From Sulfoacidibacillus thermotolerans (GTDB taxonomy: Bacteria > Bacillota > Bacilli > Alicyclobacillales > SLC66): a DNA stretch of 64,000 nucleotides. Made by a program: the position numbers and the translations under genes. The notes under the pieces are model-generated. The model did not search any database, was not told the DNA's origin, and worked only from the letters and a program-made list of their open reading frames with translations. Location of the stretch: contig NZ_MPDK01000007.1 in the NCBI RefSeq assembly GCF_003144315.1, positions 62,001 to 126,000 on the forward strand, written 5' to 3'. Positions 34,305 to 44,572 of this stretch are shown here, piece after piece (within the stretch, counting starts at the first letter, position 1; each line of letters starts with the position of its first letter).

Positions 34305-34817
34305 ATGTATGAAATTCTGTTTGTCTGTACAGGGAATACGTGTCGGTCTCCGATGGCAGAGCGCATCATGGCGAATTTGCTAAAACAGTCTGGCTTGGAT
34401 ACGCAAGTATCCGTAAGTTCAGCGGGTTTATTTGCGTTGACGGGGGATGCGATGTCGCCGGGTGCACAAGCTGCACTGTTGCGTCGCGGCATTGGACAAG
34501 GAGAGACCCATAAGGCAAGGCGTCTAACGGAAGAACAGATAACCCAAGCGGATTTGGTGCTGACAATGACAGAAGCACATAAGAAAACCTTGCTGCAAGC
34601 GTTTCCGAAATTTCAAGAAAAGATTTTCACTCTTCTTGAATATGCCAAGGAAAGCGCGGGGGAAGGTGGAGTTTCTGCCGATCAGTTACCGACCTCTCTG
34701 GATGTGCAGGATCCGTTTGGATTAGACGATGAAGAGTATGAACGAGCGGCACGGCAGATTGAGGACGCGTGTGTATCGATAATTCAGCGGTTTCAGAACA
34801 ACCGTCAACTACCATAA
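34305..34817 (+). CDS. ywlE: Low-molecular-weight protein phosphatase (arginine phosphatase YwlE)
   Basis: 170 residues. P-loop CTGNTCRSPMAE near the N-terminus and the general-acid region VQDPFGLDDEEYE near the end. The Thr in GNTCRS is the residue known to favour phospho-arginine over phospho-tyrosine in B. subtilis YwlE, so arginine-phosphatase activity opposing McsB is expected. ATG 34305 is behind GGAAGGCGAT; the in-frame ATG 34290 has none. Confidence 0.92.
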   Translation: MYEILFVCTGNTCRSPMAERIMANLLKQSGLDTQVSVSSAGLFALTGDAMSPGAQAALLRRGIGQGETHKARRLTEEQITQADLVLTMTEAHKKTLLQAFPKFQEKIFTLLEYAKESAGEGGVSADQLPTSLDVQDPFGLDDEEYERAARQIEDACVSIIQRFQNNRQLP

Positions 34818-34881
34818 GCCTAGCATCATGTCTATAAGATGAGGAGCAGTTTTGCCTTGCAAAGGAGAGAGGAATAGAACC

Positions 34882-35358
34882 ATGCGAATTGCGATCGGAT
34901 CAGATCATGGGGGGTACGTGCTTAAACAGGAATTGCTTACACGTCTTCAGGATCTTGGCCATGAATGGAAAGATTTTGGCTGCTATTCTGAGGAATCTGT
35001 GGATTATCCGGACTATGCCATTGAGGTGGCACATCGCGTCGCTTCAGGTGAATTCGACCGTGGGATTTTACTGTGCGGGACTGGCATCGGGATGTGTATA
35101 ACCGCCAATAAGGTACCGGGAATTCGCGCAGCTACCGTACATGATCTCTTTTCAGCAGAGGCTACACGCGCCCATAATGATAGTAATATTCTAACGATGG
35201 GCGGGCGCGTGGTTGATCCTGATCAAGCGGAGAAAATTGCACGCATATGGTTGACTACACCGTTTGAAGGAGGTCGTCATGCTCGCCGCTTAGGAAAAAT
35301 AGAGGCACTTGAGCATGAGATTGAAAACGGTGCACAAGTTGGGAAGACCTCACGATGA
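34882..35358 (+). CDS. rpiB: Ribose-5-phosphate isomerase B
   Basis: Isomerises ribose-5-phosphate and ribulose-5-phosphate. 158 residues from ATG 34882 (MRIAIGSDHGGYVLK), behind AGGAGAGAGG. Family stretches: VDYPDYA, LCGTGIGMCITANKVPGIRAA with the active-site Cys, HNDSNILTMGGRVV and the C-terminal FEGGRHARRLGKI. Overlaps the next gene by four bases. Confidence 0.95.
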   Translation: MRIAIGSDHGGYVLKQELLTRLQDLGHEWKDFGCYSEESVDYPDYAIEVAHRVASGEFDRGILLCGTGIGMCITANKVPGIRAATVHDLFSAEATRAHNDSNILTMGGRVVDPDQAEKIARIWLTTPFEGGRHARRLGKIEALEHEIENGAQVGKTSR

Positions 35359-35918
35359 TCGAAGAATTTGAAAGGAAAGTTGCAACGGCAATCATGGAGT
35401 TACTTGCAGCGGCACAATTGACAGAAGATCAGATCCTTGTTGTGGGCGCAAGTAGCAGCGAAGTGCTTGGTCATCGCATTGGAACACACAGCTCACAGGA
35501 AGTTGCGCAAGCGATTGTCAGCGGGGTACTTCGTGTGCGCGCGAACCATCCATTTCATGTTGCTTTTCAGAGCTGTGAACACTTGAATCGCGCACTGGTC
35601 ACAGAGCGTCGCACATGGCGTGCCTTTCAACTTGAAGAAGTAACTGTCGTGCCAGCTGTGACAGCAGGGGGCGCAGTTGCTGCAACAGCCTATCGCACGT
35701 TGCAGCAACCTGTTATGGTTGAGCAGATTGCAGCACATGCAGGCATTGATATTGGCGATACATTGATTGGGATGCACTTGCGGCGTGTTGCCGTTCCCGT
35801 TCGTTTGACGATCAAGGAGATCGGATTTGCTCATGTAACGGCAGCGCGAACGCGGCCAAAACTCATCGGTGGCGCGCGTGCCGTGTATCAATTAGAGGAA
35901 CAGGGGGATAAGTGTTGA
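35355..35918 (+). CDS. ywlG: YwlG-family protein (UPF0340/TIGR01440)
   Basis: 187 residues. Conserved family of unproven biochemical function found in the same rpiB-glyA interval in Bacilli. Recognisable: [64 protein letters not shown] and [11 protein letters not shown]. No membrane segments. ATGA overlap with rpiB and overlap with the glyA start indicate one transcript. Confidence 0.9.
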   Translation: MIEEFERKVATAIMELLAAAQLTEDQILVVGASSSEVLGHRIGTHSSQEVAQAIVSGVLRVRANHPFHVAFQSCEHLNRALVTERRTWRAFQLEEVTVVPAVTAGGAVAATAYRTLQQPVMVEQIAAHAGIDIGDTLIGMHLRRVAVPVRLTIKEIGFAHVTAARTRPKLIGGARAVYQLEEQGDKC

Positions 35919-37165
35919 GCCATTTACATTTAATGGATCCCGCAATCGCGGAAGCAATTGAAGCAGAGCGCATTCGCCAACACTCAAAAATTGAGCTGAT
36001 TGCGTCAGAAAACTTTGTCAGTCGTGCAGTGCTTGATGCACTTGGTACGGTATTGACCAATAAATACGCGGAAGGATATCCTGGGAAACGGTATTATGGG
36101 GGCTGTGAGCATGTAGATGTTGTAGAGCAAATTGCCATTGATCGGGCCAAGGAATTATTTAAAGCAGAGCATGTCAATGTTCAGCCACATTCCGGAGCAC
36201 AAGCGAATATGGCGGTCTATTTTGCGTTGCTAAAGCCAGGCGATACTGTGCTTGGAATGAATTTGGCGCACGGTGGACACTTAACGCATGGCAGTAACGT
36301 CAATTTTTCCGGTCAACTTTATCACTTTGTTGCATACGGAGTGGACCCTGTCACCCATCGAATCTCCTATGAGGAAGTCGAACGGCTAGCAAAAGAGCAT
36401 AAACCCAAACTGATCGTCGCGGGTGCTAGCGCATATCCGCGAGAATTTGACTTCCCGCGCTTGCGAGCGATCGCTGATGAGGTCGGCGCCTACCTAATGG
36501 TTGACATGGCACACATTGCCGGACTTGTTGCAACAGGTGTGCATTCGAGTCCAGTTCCCTATGCGCATGTGGTTACAACAACAACACATAAAACTTTGCG
36601 GGGCCCGCGTGGTGGAATGATTTTGTGTAAAGAAGAATTTGCAAAAGCAATTGACAAGTCCGTTTTCCCCGGCGTGCAAGGAGGACCCTTGATGCATGTG
36701 ATTGCAGCAAAAGCAGTCGCTTTTGGGGAAGCGATGCGTCCTGAATTTGTAGACTATACGAAGCAAATTGTTGAAAACGCGAAGGCATTAGCTGAAATGT
36801 TGACGGAGCGTGGCTTTACACTCGTTTCTGGAGGTACGGATAACCATCTATTGTTGATGGACGTCCGTAGTGTGGGTCTTACCGGAAAAGTGGCAGAACA
36901 TTTGTTAGATGAAGTTGGTGTGACGACGAACAAAAATGCAATTCCGTATGATCCAGAAAAGCCTGGTGTGACAAGTGGTGTGCGGATGGGGACGGCTGCT
37001 GTGACAACGCGTGGAATGGACGTTGAAGCGATGGGGCAAATCGCAGAAATTGTAGACCTTGTTTTGCGTCACCAAAATGAACAAGTACAGATCAATAAGG
37101 CGATACGTCTCGTCCGCGAATTAACGCAAAAGTTCCCACTGTATGATGGATTTTCATACCTTTAA
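35915..37165 (+). CDS. glyA: Serine hydroxymethyltransferase
   Basis: PLP enzyme interconverting serine and glycine with tetrahydrofolate. 416 residues. TTG 35915 gives [11 protein letters not shown], which aligns in length with B. subtilis GlyA; AGGGGG is seven bases upstream, while GTG 35912 is too close. Motifs: [63 protein letters not shown] and the PLP Lys in [16 protein letters not shown]. It overlaps ywlG by four bases. Ends in front of a bidirectional terminator. Confidence 0.97.
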   Translation: MSHLHLMDPAIAEAIEAERIRQHSKIELIASENFVSRAVLDALGTVLTNKYAEGYPGKRYYGGCEHVDVVEQIAIDRAKELFKAEHVNVQPHSGAQANMAVYFALLKPGDTVLGMNLAHGGHLTHGSNVNFSGQLYHFVAYGVDPVTHRISYEEVERLAKEHKPKLIVAGASAYPREFDFPRLRAIADEVGAYLMVDMAHIAGLVATGVHSSPVPYAHVVTTTTHKTLRGPRGGMILCKEEFAKAIDKSVFPGVQGGPLMHVIAAKAVAFGEAMRPEFVDYTKQIVENAKALAEMLTERGFTLVSGGTDNHLLLMDVRSVGLTGKVAEHLLDEVGVTTNKNAIPYDPEKPGVTSGVRMGTAAVTTRGMDVEAMGQIAEIVDLVLRHQNEQVQINKAIRLVRELTQKFPLYDGFSYL

Positions 37166-37209
37166 ATCGATCTTACTTACTATGAAATCACCAACCTAAT
37201 AAAAAAGTA

Positions 37210-37245
37210 AAAGGGTGCTGTCGAATGACTTTGACAGCACCCTTT
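37210..37245 (+). terminator. Bidirectional terminator between glyA and the minus-strand operon
   Basis: AAAGGGTGCTGTC (37210-37222) pairs perfectly with GACAGCACCCTTT (37233-37245), 13 pairs. The A-rich run before it (37199-37212) gives a long U-tract for minus-strand transcripts, so it is strongest for the deacetylase operon and weaker for glyA. Confidence 0.85.
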
Positions 37246-37261
37246 GCAATGAGCGATGTTG

Positions 37262-38713
37262 CTATTTTACGTGTGAAGTGAATGGATCAATAAAAAGTTC
37301 TTCCAACGAGGATACGTGATCGGGAAGAGGCGGTCCTAGATAATAGCGGCTGAGTAGTTCCTCGCGCGTCATCCACAGCAATTTAGGATGCATGTCGCCA
37401 TGCCCTTGATACAACCGTTTGCGTCCCTCCGGGTGATAGAACACCATAATCCAGATAAGCAACATACTCACCCAGCGATTTGTTACAGTCGGTTCAATTT
37501 CTTCAACATGGAAACCGAGTTTTTCAGCGCCACGATGCATCAGTGTCATGCCAAATACACCTTTTGCATGGCGAAAGCGATCGTCATAAATGAGAGCGAG
37601 TGCCACGTCATGCATGCTATCTCGAAGCTCTTTTAATGCCCGAATCGCCATTTTTTCAGGTGATGGCATTTTTACTAATTGTTGCAGGAAGCCGTTTTGC
37701 AAATGCAATTCAACCATGAGATCGCCATCACAGAGTAGCGGCGTCGCATTTTCCGTTTCTGGGCTAGAATTCATGTGTTTTACCTGTTGAGCTGACGTTG
37801 CAGCGATATACGTTTGTGTATTCTCTATGTGTGTGGCGAATTGGATGGATCTTCGACCAAAACGCCATGGTACCACGCTTAAACGAAAGAGGCGAGACAT
37901 CGGATACACCGCGTACAAAGTGTCAAATAAGCGCTCCCACAGCATCCATAAAGGATGAATCAGGCGCTGCAAACGCCTGGGGAAAGGTGTTTGCGGTTCT
38001 GAAAGGCGTCTGGCCGCTTGGCGAACAGGATTGGTATTACATGTAATACCAATCTGGGAGATGCGCGGCAATAAGACCGTAAGTGCAGCCAAAGTATGCA
38101 AGGGTGCAACTACGTCGCCCCCACTGTCGTGCAGAAGAACAATTGCACCGTTTTGCAACTTGGATGCGATCGCGTGGGCAATTTCCTGGGCGGAGACGTC
38201 ACGACGCCAATCTCTCGCTGCAAATGTCCACAACACGGGAACTTGACCGATGCGGCGCATGATCAAAGGTGTTGCGATGGTTAATCTGCCCCAAGGGGGG
38301 CGATAAAAGCGCACAGGTTCCTCAATGATGGACTCGATGACTAGTTTTGTTTGGATCAGTTCGCGTTCTAGTTGTCTTGGTGTCATGAACCAAGCATTGC
38401 GATGATGATATGTATGGCTTCCGATCATATGTCCACGCGCATGAATGGCGCGCACCAATTCCGGGTATCGCTTTGCACGCTCACCTACAAGAAAAAAGAT
38501 GGCCTTCACATTGTGTTGTTCAAGTAAATCAAGCAATTGGGGTGTATACAAAGGGTGTGGCCCATCGTCAAAAGTAAGCGTGATCTCCCGTACGAGGTCA
38601 TTTCCCTTGTAGATCCCAAGCCAGTGGAAAAAATCAAAAATCCCTTCAGCGAGTGGCCCGTGGAGGGCCCAAATGAGAAGAATAAGTAAAACGATAAGGC
38701 CAATTCCGAGCAT
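37262..38713 (-). CDS. Polysaccharide deacetylase with C-terminal YkoP-like domain
   Basis: About 483 residues. N-terminal membrane anchor (IGLIVLLILLIWAL), then a NodB-type carbohydrate esterase 4 domain: catalytic Asp in TLTFDDGPH, metal His in IGSHTYHH, RPPWGR and IVLLHDSGGD, so residues for activity are present. The C-terminal 220 or so residues are a separate basic domain (DLMVELHLQNGF, IYDDRFRHAKGVFGMTLMHRGAEKLGF) resembling B. subtilis YkoP. ATG 38713 has GGAG eight bases upstream; GTG 38722 is too close. Last gene of the minus-strand envelope operon; probably modifies an extracellular glycan. Confidence 0.85.
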   Translation of the reverse strand: MLGIGLIVLLILLIWALHGPLAEGIFDFFHWLGIYKGNDLVREITLTFDDGPHPLYTPQLLDLLEQHNVKAIFFLVGERAKRYPELVRAIHARGHMIGSHTYHHRNAWFMTPRQLERELIQTKLVIESIIEEPVRFYRPPWGRLTIATPLIMRRIGQVPVLWTFAARDWRRDVSAQEIAHAIASKLQNGAIVLLHDSGGDVVAPLHTLAALTVLLPRISQIGITCNTNPVRQAARRLSEPQTPFPRRLQRLIHPLWMLWERLFDTLYAVYPMSRLFRLSVVPWRFGRRSIQFATHIENTQTYIAATSAQQVKHMNSSPETENATPLLCDGDLMVELHLQNGFLQQLVKMPSPEKMAIRALKELRDSMHDVALALIYDDRFRHAKGVFGMTLMHRGAEKLGFHVEEIEPTVTNRWVSMLLIWIMVFYHPEGRKRLYQGHGDMHPKLLWMTREELLSRYYLGPPLPDHVSSLEELFIDPFTSHVK

Positions 38714-38739
38714 AGCGGACACTCCAATTCATGAAACGG

Positions 38740-39957
38740 CTAGGTGCTCGGTTTCAGGTGACGATTGAGACCTGGGATGCGAATAAAGAGATACAAAAGC
38801 CCCATCGTACCTACAACAATAGCACTCATCCAAAAAGGGGCCTGCGGCCCAAATGCCTGCCATAGTCTGCCGCCGATATAAGGTCCAGTAGCGGTGCCAA
38901 GTCCTTCTACGGTCATGAAAACGCCCCACATCGCTCCGCGTTTTTCTCGGTCGATCGCTCCGTCAAGCACAGAATTCCACGATGGCAAAATCATCGCATA
39001 AGAGAGTGCAAGAACTAACATAAAGCCAATTGCAGGCCAGATCGCCGTTTGCAGAGTGAAGAGAATCAATCCAATGGCTGTGAGAAGAAAGCCGCCCGAT
39101 AAAAACGGACGAGCACCAATGCGGTCTACGAGTTTTCCCATAATCGGCAAGAAAATAGCAGTGGTTCCACCTACAATCACCATCGCCACGCTTTGCAGTT
39201 GTGGACTTACGCCGAGAACGACGCGTGCATAAGGCGTTAGCACAGGGATCAAAATTCCAATCGCTAGCGTCTGTACAAACATCCCCGGGAATAAGATTCG
39301 AATCTGCTTCAAGTTTACGATGATTTCACTAAAATATCTACGCGGCGCAATCAAAACTAAGAAGGGTTCATCGCCCTGCAGAGTTGACTGTTCAGGTTTG
39401 GTGAGGAGTGCGAGCAAACCACCGAGCAATAACAAAGAGATAAGCAACATAAAAGCAACTCGATAGGAGAGACCCAAGACCAAATTGATGACGACAGGTC
39501 CGGCTCCTCCTCCAATGAGCCAAGCAATATAAATATAGCCCATCGCACTTGCCTTTTGCTGCTCTGAGACAGTCCCAGTCACTGTAGAGATCACAGAGGG
39601 CCAAAGTGGTGAAGTCCCGACTCCTAGTATACCCGCCCCGACAGTTAAATTCACGGGGTTTGTCGCACGAGCGATGACAATCAATCCGACTGCGGCAATA
39701 AAGAGTCCGGTCACAAGCACAAAGCGATGTCCAAAGTGGTCGGCTAAAAAGCCCATAGGGCTACGCAAGATATTGTCAAAAAAGTAGTGAACACTAATCG
39801 CAAGACCAATCGCGGCGGGGGTTAGCCCTAGCGCATCGACTCCGATATTTGGAAGAAGCGCAAGCAAAAGTGCACCGCGCACGAATTCGACGAGCAGGAG
39901 GGTGACGAGTGCGCTTGCGACAAAGGGTTTGCGAATCTCTTGTGGAATCCCCCTCAT
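38740..39957 (-). CDS. MFS transporter
   Basis: 405 residues with about twelve hydrophobic helices. Recognisable MFS loop motif DHFGHRFVLVTG and the later DRIGARPFLSGG. Substrate not readable. Its start overlaps the glycosyltransferase stop by four bases, and it is followed closely by the deacetylase. An appealing guess from context is a flippase/exporter for the glycolipid made by the upstream enzyme (as LtaA does for UgtP product), but general drug efflux is possible. Confidence 0.85.
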   Translation of the reverse strand: MRGIPQEIRKPFVASALVTLLLVEFVRGALLLALLPNIGVDALGLTPAAIGLAISVHYFFDNILRSPMGFLADHFGHRFVLVTGLFIAAVGLIVIARATNPVNLTVGAGILGVGTSPLWPSVISTVTGTVSEQQKASAMGYIYIAWLIGGGAGPVVINLVLGLSYRVAFMLLISLLLLGGLLALLTKPEQSTLQGDEPFLVLIAPRRYFSEIIVNLKQIRILFPGMFVQTLAIGILIPVLTPYARVVLGVSPQLQSVAMVIVGGTTAIFLPIMGKLVDRIGARPFLSGGFLLTAIGLILFTLQTAIWPAIGFMLVLALSYAMILPSWNSVLDGAIDREKRGAMWGVFMTVEGLGTATGPYIGGRLWQAFGPQAPFWMSAIVVGTMGLLYLFIRIPGLNRHLKPST

Positions 39958-41141
39958 GATTGCTCCGCCAAAAGAGGAGGAGTATGGGGTTGCGGTGGAT
40001 GAATCACTTCTTGATTTTCAAGTTCAACGAGTTTATCAGCAATATCTCGTGCCGCGGTGACCTTGCGAATCGTGTTCGTATTTGCGCGCATGCGCGCGAG
40101 CAAAGATCCATTATCACGCAAGAGACGATAAATATGATCAATCACCTGTTTGCGCGTGCGTGCGAGGACAGCAACTCGAGATTTAACAAGAAAGGCTGCA
40201 TTTTGTGTTTCCTGTCCTGGAATCGGCCGATACAGTAGCATCGGCAACTCCATTGCCAAGGCTTCGCTCACTGTAAGTCCTCCCGCTTTTGTCACAATGA
40301 GATCAGAGACTGCCATCAATTCATGGACTTCACGTGTAAAGCCAAATACCCATACCGGATTTTTCGCATCTTTGGATAATTGTTCAATTTGTTGGCGTAA
40401 CTTCTCATTGCGTCCACAGACGACCATCAACTGCATACGCCGATCCGATTGAAACAATTCTTCGCAGATTTGTACAATATCCGATAACACACCGTAGGCA
40501 CCGCCCATAATGAGTAGTGTCGGATAGTCCGGCTCAAGTCCTAATTTGGCGCGAATTCCTGCGCGATTGCTCGCCTCAAGAAATGCCGGGCGAATGGGGA
40601 TGCCGGTAACAGAGATGCGACGTTCGTCGATTCCGCGCAAAATGAGTCCCTGTTTGACATGTTCAGAACCGACAAAGTAGTGATCGGTATACGGGTGGAT
40701 CCATTGACTGTGAATCGCATGATCCGTTATTACAGTCGCAGCAGGGATCTGAGTTAGACCGTGTTCACGCAAAACAGACATAACACCAGCAGGTGTTGGG
40801 AATGTCGAGAGAATGACATCAGGCTGTTCTTCGTGAAGGAATTCAGCTAATTCTTCGTATCCCAGATGATTGAGCCGCCGTTGAATGAGGGAAGAAGGGG
40901 CGATGCGGCTTGTTCCTTTGTAAAAAAGTCCATAAAGTGCAGGTGCAAAGCGCACACTTTTTAAATAACAGTAACGGGCGACTGAATTCAATCGCGGATG
41001 GACCATCTCAATGTAATCGACGATGTGCACTTCATGACCAGGATGACTTTCCATAATGGCGTCGCGCACGGCGAGTGCCGCTTGTTGGTGACCTTCACCG
41101 TACGAGGCGGACAAGATCAGCACGCGCTTAAGCTTTTGCAT
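39954..41141 (-). CDS. MGDG synthase/UgtP-like glycosyltransferase (GT28)
   Basis: 395 residues. N-terminal acceptor domain starts RVLILSASYGEGHQQAA, the usual MGDG-synthase opening, followed by PDVILSTFPTP and VITDHAIHSQWIHP. C-terminal donor domain has LLIMGGAYGVLSD, VVCGRNEKLR, VFGFTREVHELMAVSDLIVTKAGGLTVSEALA and YRPIPGQE. Expected to glycosylate diacylglycerol or a related lipid acceptor at the membrane. ATG behind ATAAGGAGG. First gene of the minus-strand operon, resembling B. subtilis ykoN. Donor and acceptor cannot be fixed from sequence. Confidence 0.88.
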   Translation of the reverse strand: MQKLKRVLILSASYGEGHQQAALAVRDAIMESHPGHEVHIVDYIEMVHPRLNSVARYCYLKSVRFAPALYGLFYKGTSRIAPSSLIQRRLNHLGYEELAEFLHEEQPDVILSTFPTPAGVMSVLREHGLTQIPAATVITDHAIHSQWIHPYTDHYFVGSEHVKQGLILRGIDERRISVTGIPIRPAFLEASNRAGIRAKLGLEPDYPTLLIMGGAYGVLSDIVQICEELFQSDRRMQLMVVCGRNEKLRQQIEQLSKDAKNPVWVFGFTREVHELMAVSDLIVTKAGGLTVSEALAMELPMLLYRPIPGQETQNAAFLVKSRVAVLARTRKQVIDHIYRLLRDNGSLLARMRANTNTIRKVTAARDIADKLVELENQEVIHPPQPHTPPLLAEQS

Positions 41142-41322
41142 GGAACATCCTCCTTATCTCCAAACGATGTACAAGACATCTTTAGCTATTGTAGGCGACA
41201 AAAGTTAGAATGGCATTAAAAGTGCGCTATAACTAATCAATTTTAACATGGAAAAGCCATTCTATACGAGGGGAAGGGAAAACTCCTCCTCTATGTGTCA
41301 TAGTAGCGAAGTCTCGTGGGTT

Positions 41323-41331
41323 TGATATAAT
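41323..41331 (+). promoter_or_regulatory. Extended -10 promoter of upp
   Basis: TGA-TATAAT: a perfect -10 (41326-41331) with the extended TG motif, 45 bases before the upp start. No clear -35, as usual for extended -10 promoters. It lies in the 234-base gap between upp and the divergent glycosyltransferase operon, in which I see nothing else. Confidence 0.6.
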
Positions 41332-41375
41332 GACTCCATATGTGTGTTTAAAGTGGTATAAGAGGAGAGTGTGAT

Positions 41376-42002
41376 TTGAAACCGATTCGCGAGATAAACC
41401 ATCCCCTCGCTCTTGAAAAGATCGGGCGGCTGCGCGAGCAGGCGACAGATGTGCCGACTTTTCGACGCCTCGTCCAAGAATTATCTCTACTTTTAGCGAT
41501 TGAATGCACGGATGATCTCAAAACAGAGTCAGTCACAGTCCAGACGCCTATTGCACAAGCGACGGTAGTACGCAGCAAAGAGGAAGTGACCCTGATTCCC
41601 ATTTTGCGAGCCGGGCTTGGTATGATGGAAGGGATGTTGCAATGGATTCCGACCGCTAAAGTCGGACATCTCGGCATGTACCGTGATCCTGAAACACTCC
41701 TGCCCGTAGAGTATTATGCCAATACACCTGCTGGCATGAGTGAGAGTGTGGTAATTGTCTTAGATCCAATGCTTGCGACAGGTGGATCTGCCACGGCAGC
41801 GCTCGATTTGTTAAAGTCAAGAGGCGCTCGACGGATTAAACTGGCTTCCATTCTCGCAGCCCCTGAAGGAATTGCTAAGGTGCAAAGCAATCATCCAGAT
41901 GTTCAAATATATGCGGTAGTAGTCGATCAAGGTCTAAACGATCATGGATATATTGTGCCGGGTCTAGGTGATGCAGGCGATCGCATATTTGGCACACTAT
42001 AA
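41376..42002 (+). CDS. upp: Uracil phosphoribosyltransferase
   Basis: Salvages uracil with PRPP to UMP. 208 residues. N-terminal INHPLALEKIGRLRE, ILRAGLGMMEGML, PRPP-binding VVIVLDPMLATGGSATAAL, and C-terminal GLNDHGYIVPGLGDAGDRIFGT that binds uracil. TTG start behind GAGGAGAGTGTGAT. Followed directly by mnaA and then the atp operon, as in B. subtilis. Confidence 0.97.
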   Translation: MKPIREINHPLALEKIGRLREQATDVPTFRRLVQELSLLLAIECTDDLKTESVTVQTPIAQATVVRSKEEVTLIPILRAGLGMMEGMLQWIPTAKVGHLGMYRDPETLLPVEYYANTPAGMSESVVIVLDPMLATGGSATAALDLLKSRGARRIKLASILAAPEGIAKVQSNHPDVQIYAVVVDQGLNDHGYIVPGLGDAGDRIFGTL

Positions 42003-42020
42003 GTGCAAGGGGATGATCAG

Positions 42021-43178
42021 GTGACGCGAAAACGCGTGATGACGGTGTTTGGCACGCGCCCAGAAGCGGTTAAAATGGCGCCGCTCGTCAAGGAATTGCA
42101 GGCCTCGGCAGAGTTTGAAACCACAGTGTGTGTCACTGCGCAGCATAGAGAACAATTGGATCAAGTGCTAAGCGCTTTTGCAATCCGCCCAGATTACGAT
42201 TTAAATGTGATGGAAGCGCGTCAGACACTGACGAAAATTTCTACGAAAGTACTCGAATTACTTGCGGGTGTCTTAGAAGAAGTGCGTCCGGATATTGTGC
42301 TGGTACATGGGGATACGACAACGACATTTATCGCGAGCCTTGCAGCGTTCTACCAGCAAATCGCGATCGGTCATGTGGAAGCTGGGTTGCGTACGTGGGA
42401 TAAATATTCTCCCTATCCGGAGGAGATGAATCGGCAATTGACGGGTGTACTTGCCGACTTACACTTTGCGCCGACCAACGTTGCGGCAGACAACTTGCTG
42501 CGTGAAGGCAAAGTGAAAGACCACATTTACATCACAGGGAATACGGCGATTGATGCGATGCGCACAACCGTACAGAAAAACTATGAGCATCCAGTGCTTG
42601 CAGAGGTGGGTGAATCGCGTCGACTTATTTACATGACAGCACATCGGCGCGAAAATATAGGGGAGAAGCTCGAAAATATTTTCACAGCTGTGCGGGAATT
42701 GGTGGATCTCTATCCGGATGTTTATGTCGTATATCCGGTACATTTGAATCCTGCTGTGCGCGAACCGGCCAATCGTTTGCTAGGGGGCCATCCGCGCATT
42801 GCACTCATCGACCCATTGGAGGTGATCGATGCGCACAATTTTATGGCGAAATCGTACCTTATTTTGACTGACTCTGGCGGCGTTCAGGAAGAAGCGCCAT
42901 TTTTAGGCGTCCCCTGTCTTGTCCTGCGGGATACCACTGAGCGTCCGGAAGGCATTGAGGCGGGTACGTTGCGCCTTGTCGGCACAGAACACGGCAAGAT
43001 TCTGCGCGCTGCAGCGGATTTGCTGGATCATGTTGAAGAATATGAGAAGATGTCGATTGCCGCGAGTCCCTATGGCGATGGCTTTGCCTCGCAACGCATT
43101 GTACAGGCATTGCGGCACTACTTTCAACTGGGTGAACGGCCGGCTCCCTTTATACCCAAACCGAAACAGCACAAGTAA
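42021..43178 (+). CDS. mnaA: UDP-N-acetylglucosamine 2-epimerase
   Basis: Interconverts UDP-GlcNAc and UDP-ManNAc for teichoic acid or other surface glycans. 385 residues from GTG 42021, behind AAGGGGATGAT, matching the B. subtilis MnaA start; GTG 42003 is immediately after the upp stop without a site. Motifs: VMTVFGTRPEAVKMAPLV, VHGDTTTTF, HVEAGLRTWDKYSPYPEEMNR, TAHRRENIG, LTDSGGVQEEAPFLG and VLRDTTERPEGIEAG. Confidence 0.95.
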   Translation: MTRKRVMTVFGTRPEAVKMAPLVKELQASAEFETTVCVTAQHREQLDQVLSAFAIRPDYDLNVMEARQTLTKISTKVLELLAGVLEEVRPDIVLVHGDTTTTFIASLAAFYQQIAIGHVEAGLRTWDKYSPYPEEMNRQLTGVLADLHFAPTNVAADNLLREGKVKDHIYITGNTAIDAMRTTVQKNYEHPVLAEVGESRRLIYMTAHRRENIGEKLENIFTAVRELVDLYPDVYVVYPVHLNPAVREPANRLLGGHPRIALIDPLEVIDAHNFMAKSYLILTDSGGVQEEAPFLGVPCLVLRDTTERPEGIEAGTLRLVGTEHGKILRAAADLLDHVEEYEKMSIAASPYGDGFASQRIVQALRHYFQLGERPAPFIPKPKQHK

Positions 43179-43248
43179 AAGCCAGTTTTCATTCGTTTAT
43201 AGTATGGGGATCTGCAATCGATTGAACATCCGAAAGGGGTAGAGAACG

Positions 43249-44427
43249 ATGACAGAAGCGGTGATTGTAAGTGCGGCGCGGACAGCGATTGGTAGTTTTG
43301 GGGGCAGCTTAGCAGGGATACCGGCTCCGGAACTCGGGGCGATCGTCATTCGCGAAGCGCTAGCGCGCGCGGGCGTCTCTGGAGATCTTGTCGATGAGGT
43401 GATCATGGGCAATGTTTTACAGGCTGGACTTGGCCAAAATCCAGCTCGCCAAGCGGCGGTTAAGGCAGGCCTTTCGTATGAGTTGCCTTCTTTCACGGTG
43501 AATAAGGTGTGCGGCTCTGGTTTGAAATCAGTGGCGCTTGCAGCGCAGTCGATCCGTGCAGGCGACCAAGACGTTGTCGTGGCAGGAGGCATGGAGAATA
43601 TGAGCCGTGCTCCTTATCTGCTTGAAGGAGCACGTACGGGGTACCGAATGGGTGACCAAAAAGTCGTTGATAGTATGATTCGCGATGGATTGTGGTGCGC
43701 ATTTAATCAGGTGCATATGGGGATTACTGCCGAAAATGTAGCGGAGCGCAACCACATTTCACGTGAAGAGCAAGATCGCTTTTCGTTGCAGTCGCAAGAG
43801 CGTGCGCTGGCAGCGATTGCAGCTGGACATTTCAAAGACGAAATTGTCCCAGTCACACTCCCGCAGAAAAAGGGAGAGCCTGTGGTGTTTGACACAGACG
43901 AGTATCCGCGCAAAACGACAATTGAAGCTCTCGCAAAACTTCGTCCTGCTTTCAAGCAAAACGGGAGTGTTACAGCGGGAAATGCATCTGGAATCAACGA
44001 TGGTGCGGCGGCGGTGCTTGTGATGGCAAAAGAGCGGGCGGAACAGCTCGGAGTAAAGCCACTTGCTCGCATTGTTGCGTATTCGTCTGCAGGGCTGGAT
44101 CCCGCTGTGATGGGACTTGGACCGATATATGCAACGCAAAAATTGTTAAATAAATCAGGGTTATCGGTGGCGGATATGGACCTGATTGAGGCCAATGAAG
44201 CGTTTGCTGCGCAAGCGCTTGCAGTAGGGCAGGAACTTGGATTGGATGAAAGGAAAGTCAATATAAGTGGCGGGGCTATTGCTTTGGGACATCCGATTGG
44301 CGCTTCTGGCGCACGTGTCTTAGTCACACTACTCTATGGATTACAGCGGACAGGAGGTAAGATGGGGCTTGCAACGCTTTGCATCGGTGGCGGTCAGGGT
44401 GTTGCAATGGTCGTAGAACGTCTCTAA
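43249..44427 (+). CDS. Acetyl-CoA acetyltransferase (second thiolase)
   Basis: 392 residues. Catalytic Cys88 in [10 protein letters not shown], His348 in GHPIGASG and Cys378 in CIGGGQG, the canonical set. Only moderately similar to the thiolase at 12947-14119, which has an altered last motif. ATG behind GAAAGGGG. It stands between mnaA and the atp operon without other beta-oxidation genes, so it is probably the housekeeping acetoacetyl-CoA thiolase. Confidence 0.94.
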   Translation: MTEAVIVSAARTAIGSFGGSLAGIPAPELGAIVIREALARAGVSGDLVDEVIMGNVLQAGLGQNPARQAAVKAGLSYELPSFTVNKVCGSGLKSVALAAQSIRAGDQDVVVAGGMENMSRAPYLLEGARTGYRMGDQKVVDSMIRDGLWCAFNQVHMGITAENVAERNHISREEQDRFSLQSQERALAAIAAGHFKDEIVPVTLPQKKGEPVVFDTDEYPRKTTIEALAKLRPAFKQNGSVTAGNASGINDGAAAVLVMAKERAEQLGVKPLARIVAYSSAGLDPAVMGLGPIYATQKLLNKSGLSVADMDLIEANEAFAAQALAVGQELGLDERKVNISGGAIALGHPIGASGARVLVTLLYGLQRTGGKMGLATLCIGGGQGVAMVVERL

Positions 44428-44454
44428 TTAAAAGGAAGGATCAGTTCTGCAACG

Positions 44455-44475
44455 CAGGGACACATAGTGTCCCTG
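44455..44475 (+). repeat. Perfect 9-bp inverted repeat after the second thiolase
   Basis: CAGGGACAC (44455-44463) - ATA - GTGTCCCTG (44467-44475). No T-run follows, so it is either a weak terminator or an operator for the small zinc-ribbon gene 98 bases on. Confidence 0.5.
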
Positions 44476-44572
44476 ATAGGGTGTGCGGATTTTGCGTGGG
44501 TAGCAGGAATCTGCGCAAAGTGCAAAAATGCAGAAAAGGTACATCGTGAACCTGAGGAGGGGCAGTGCGAGC

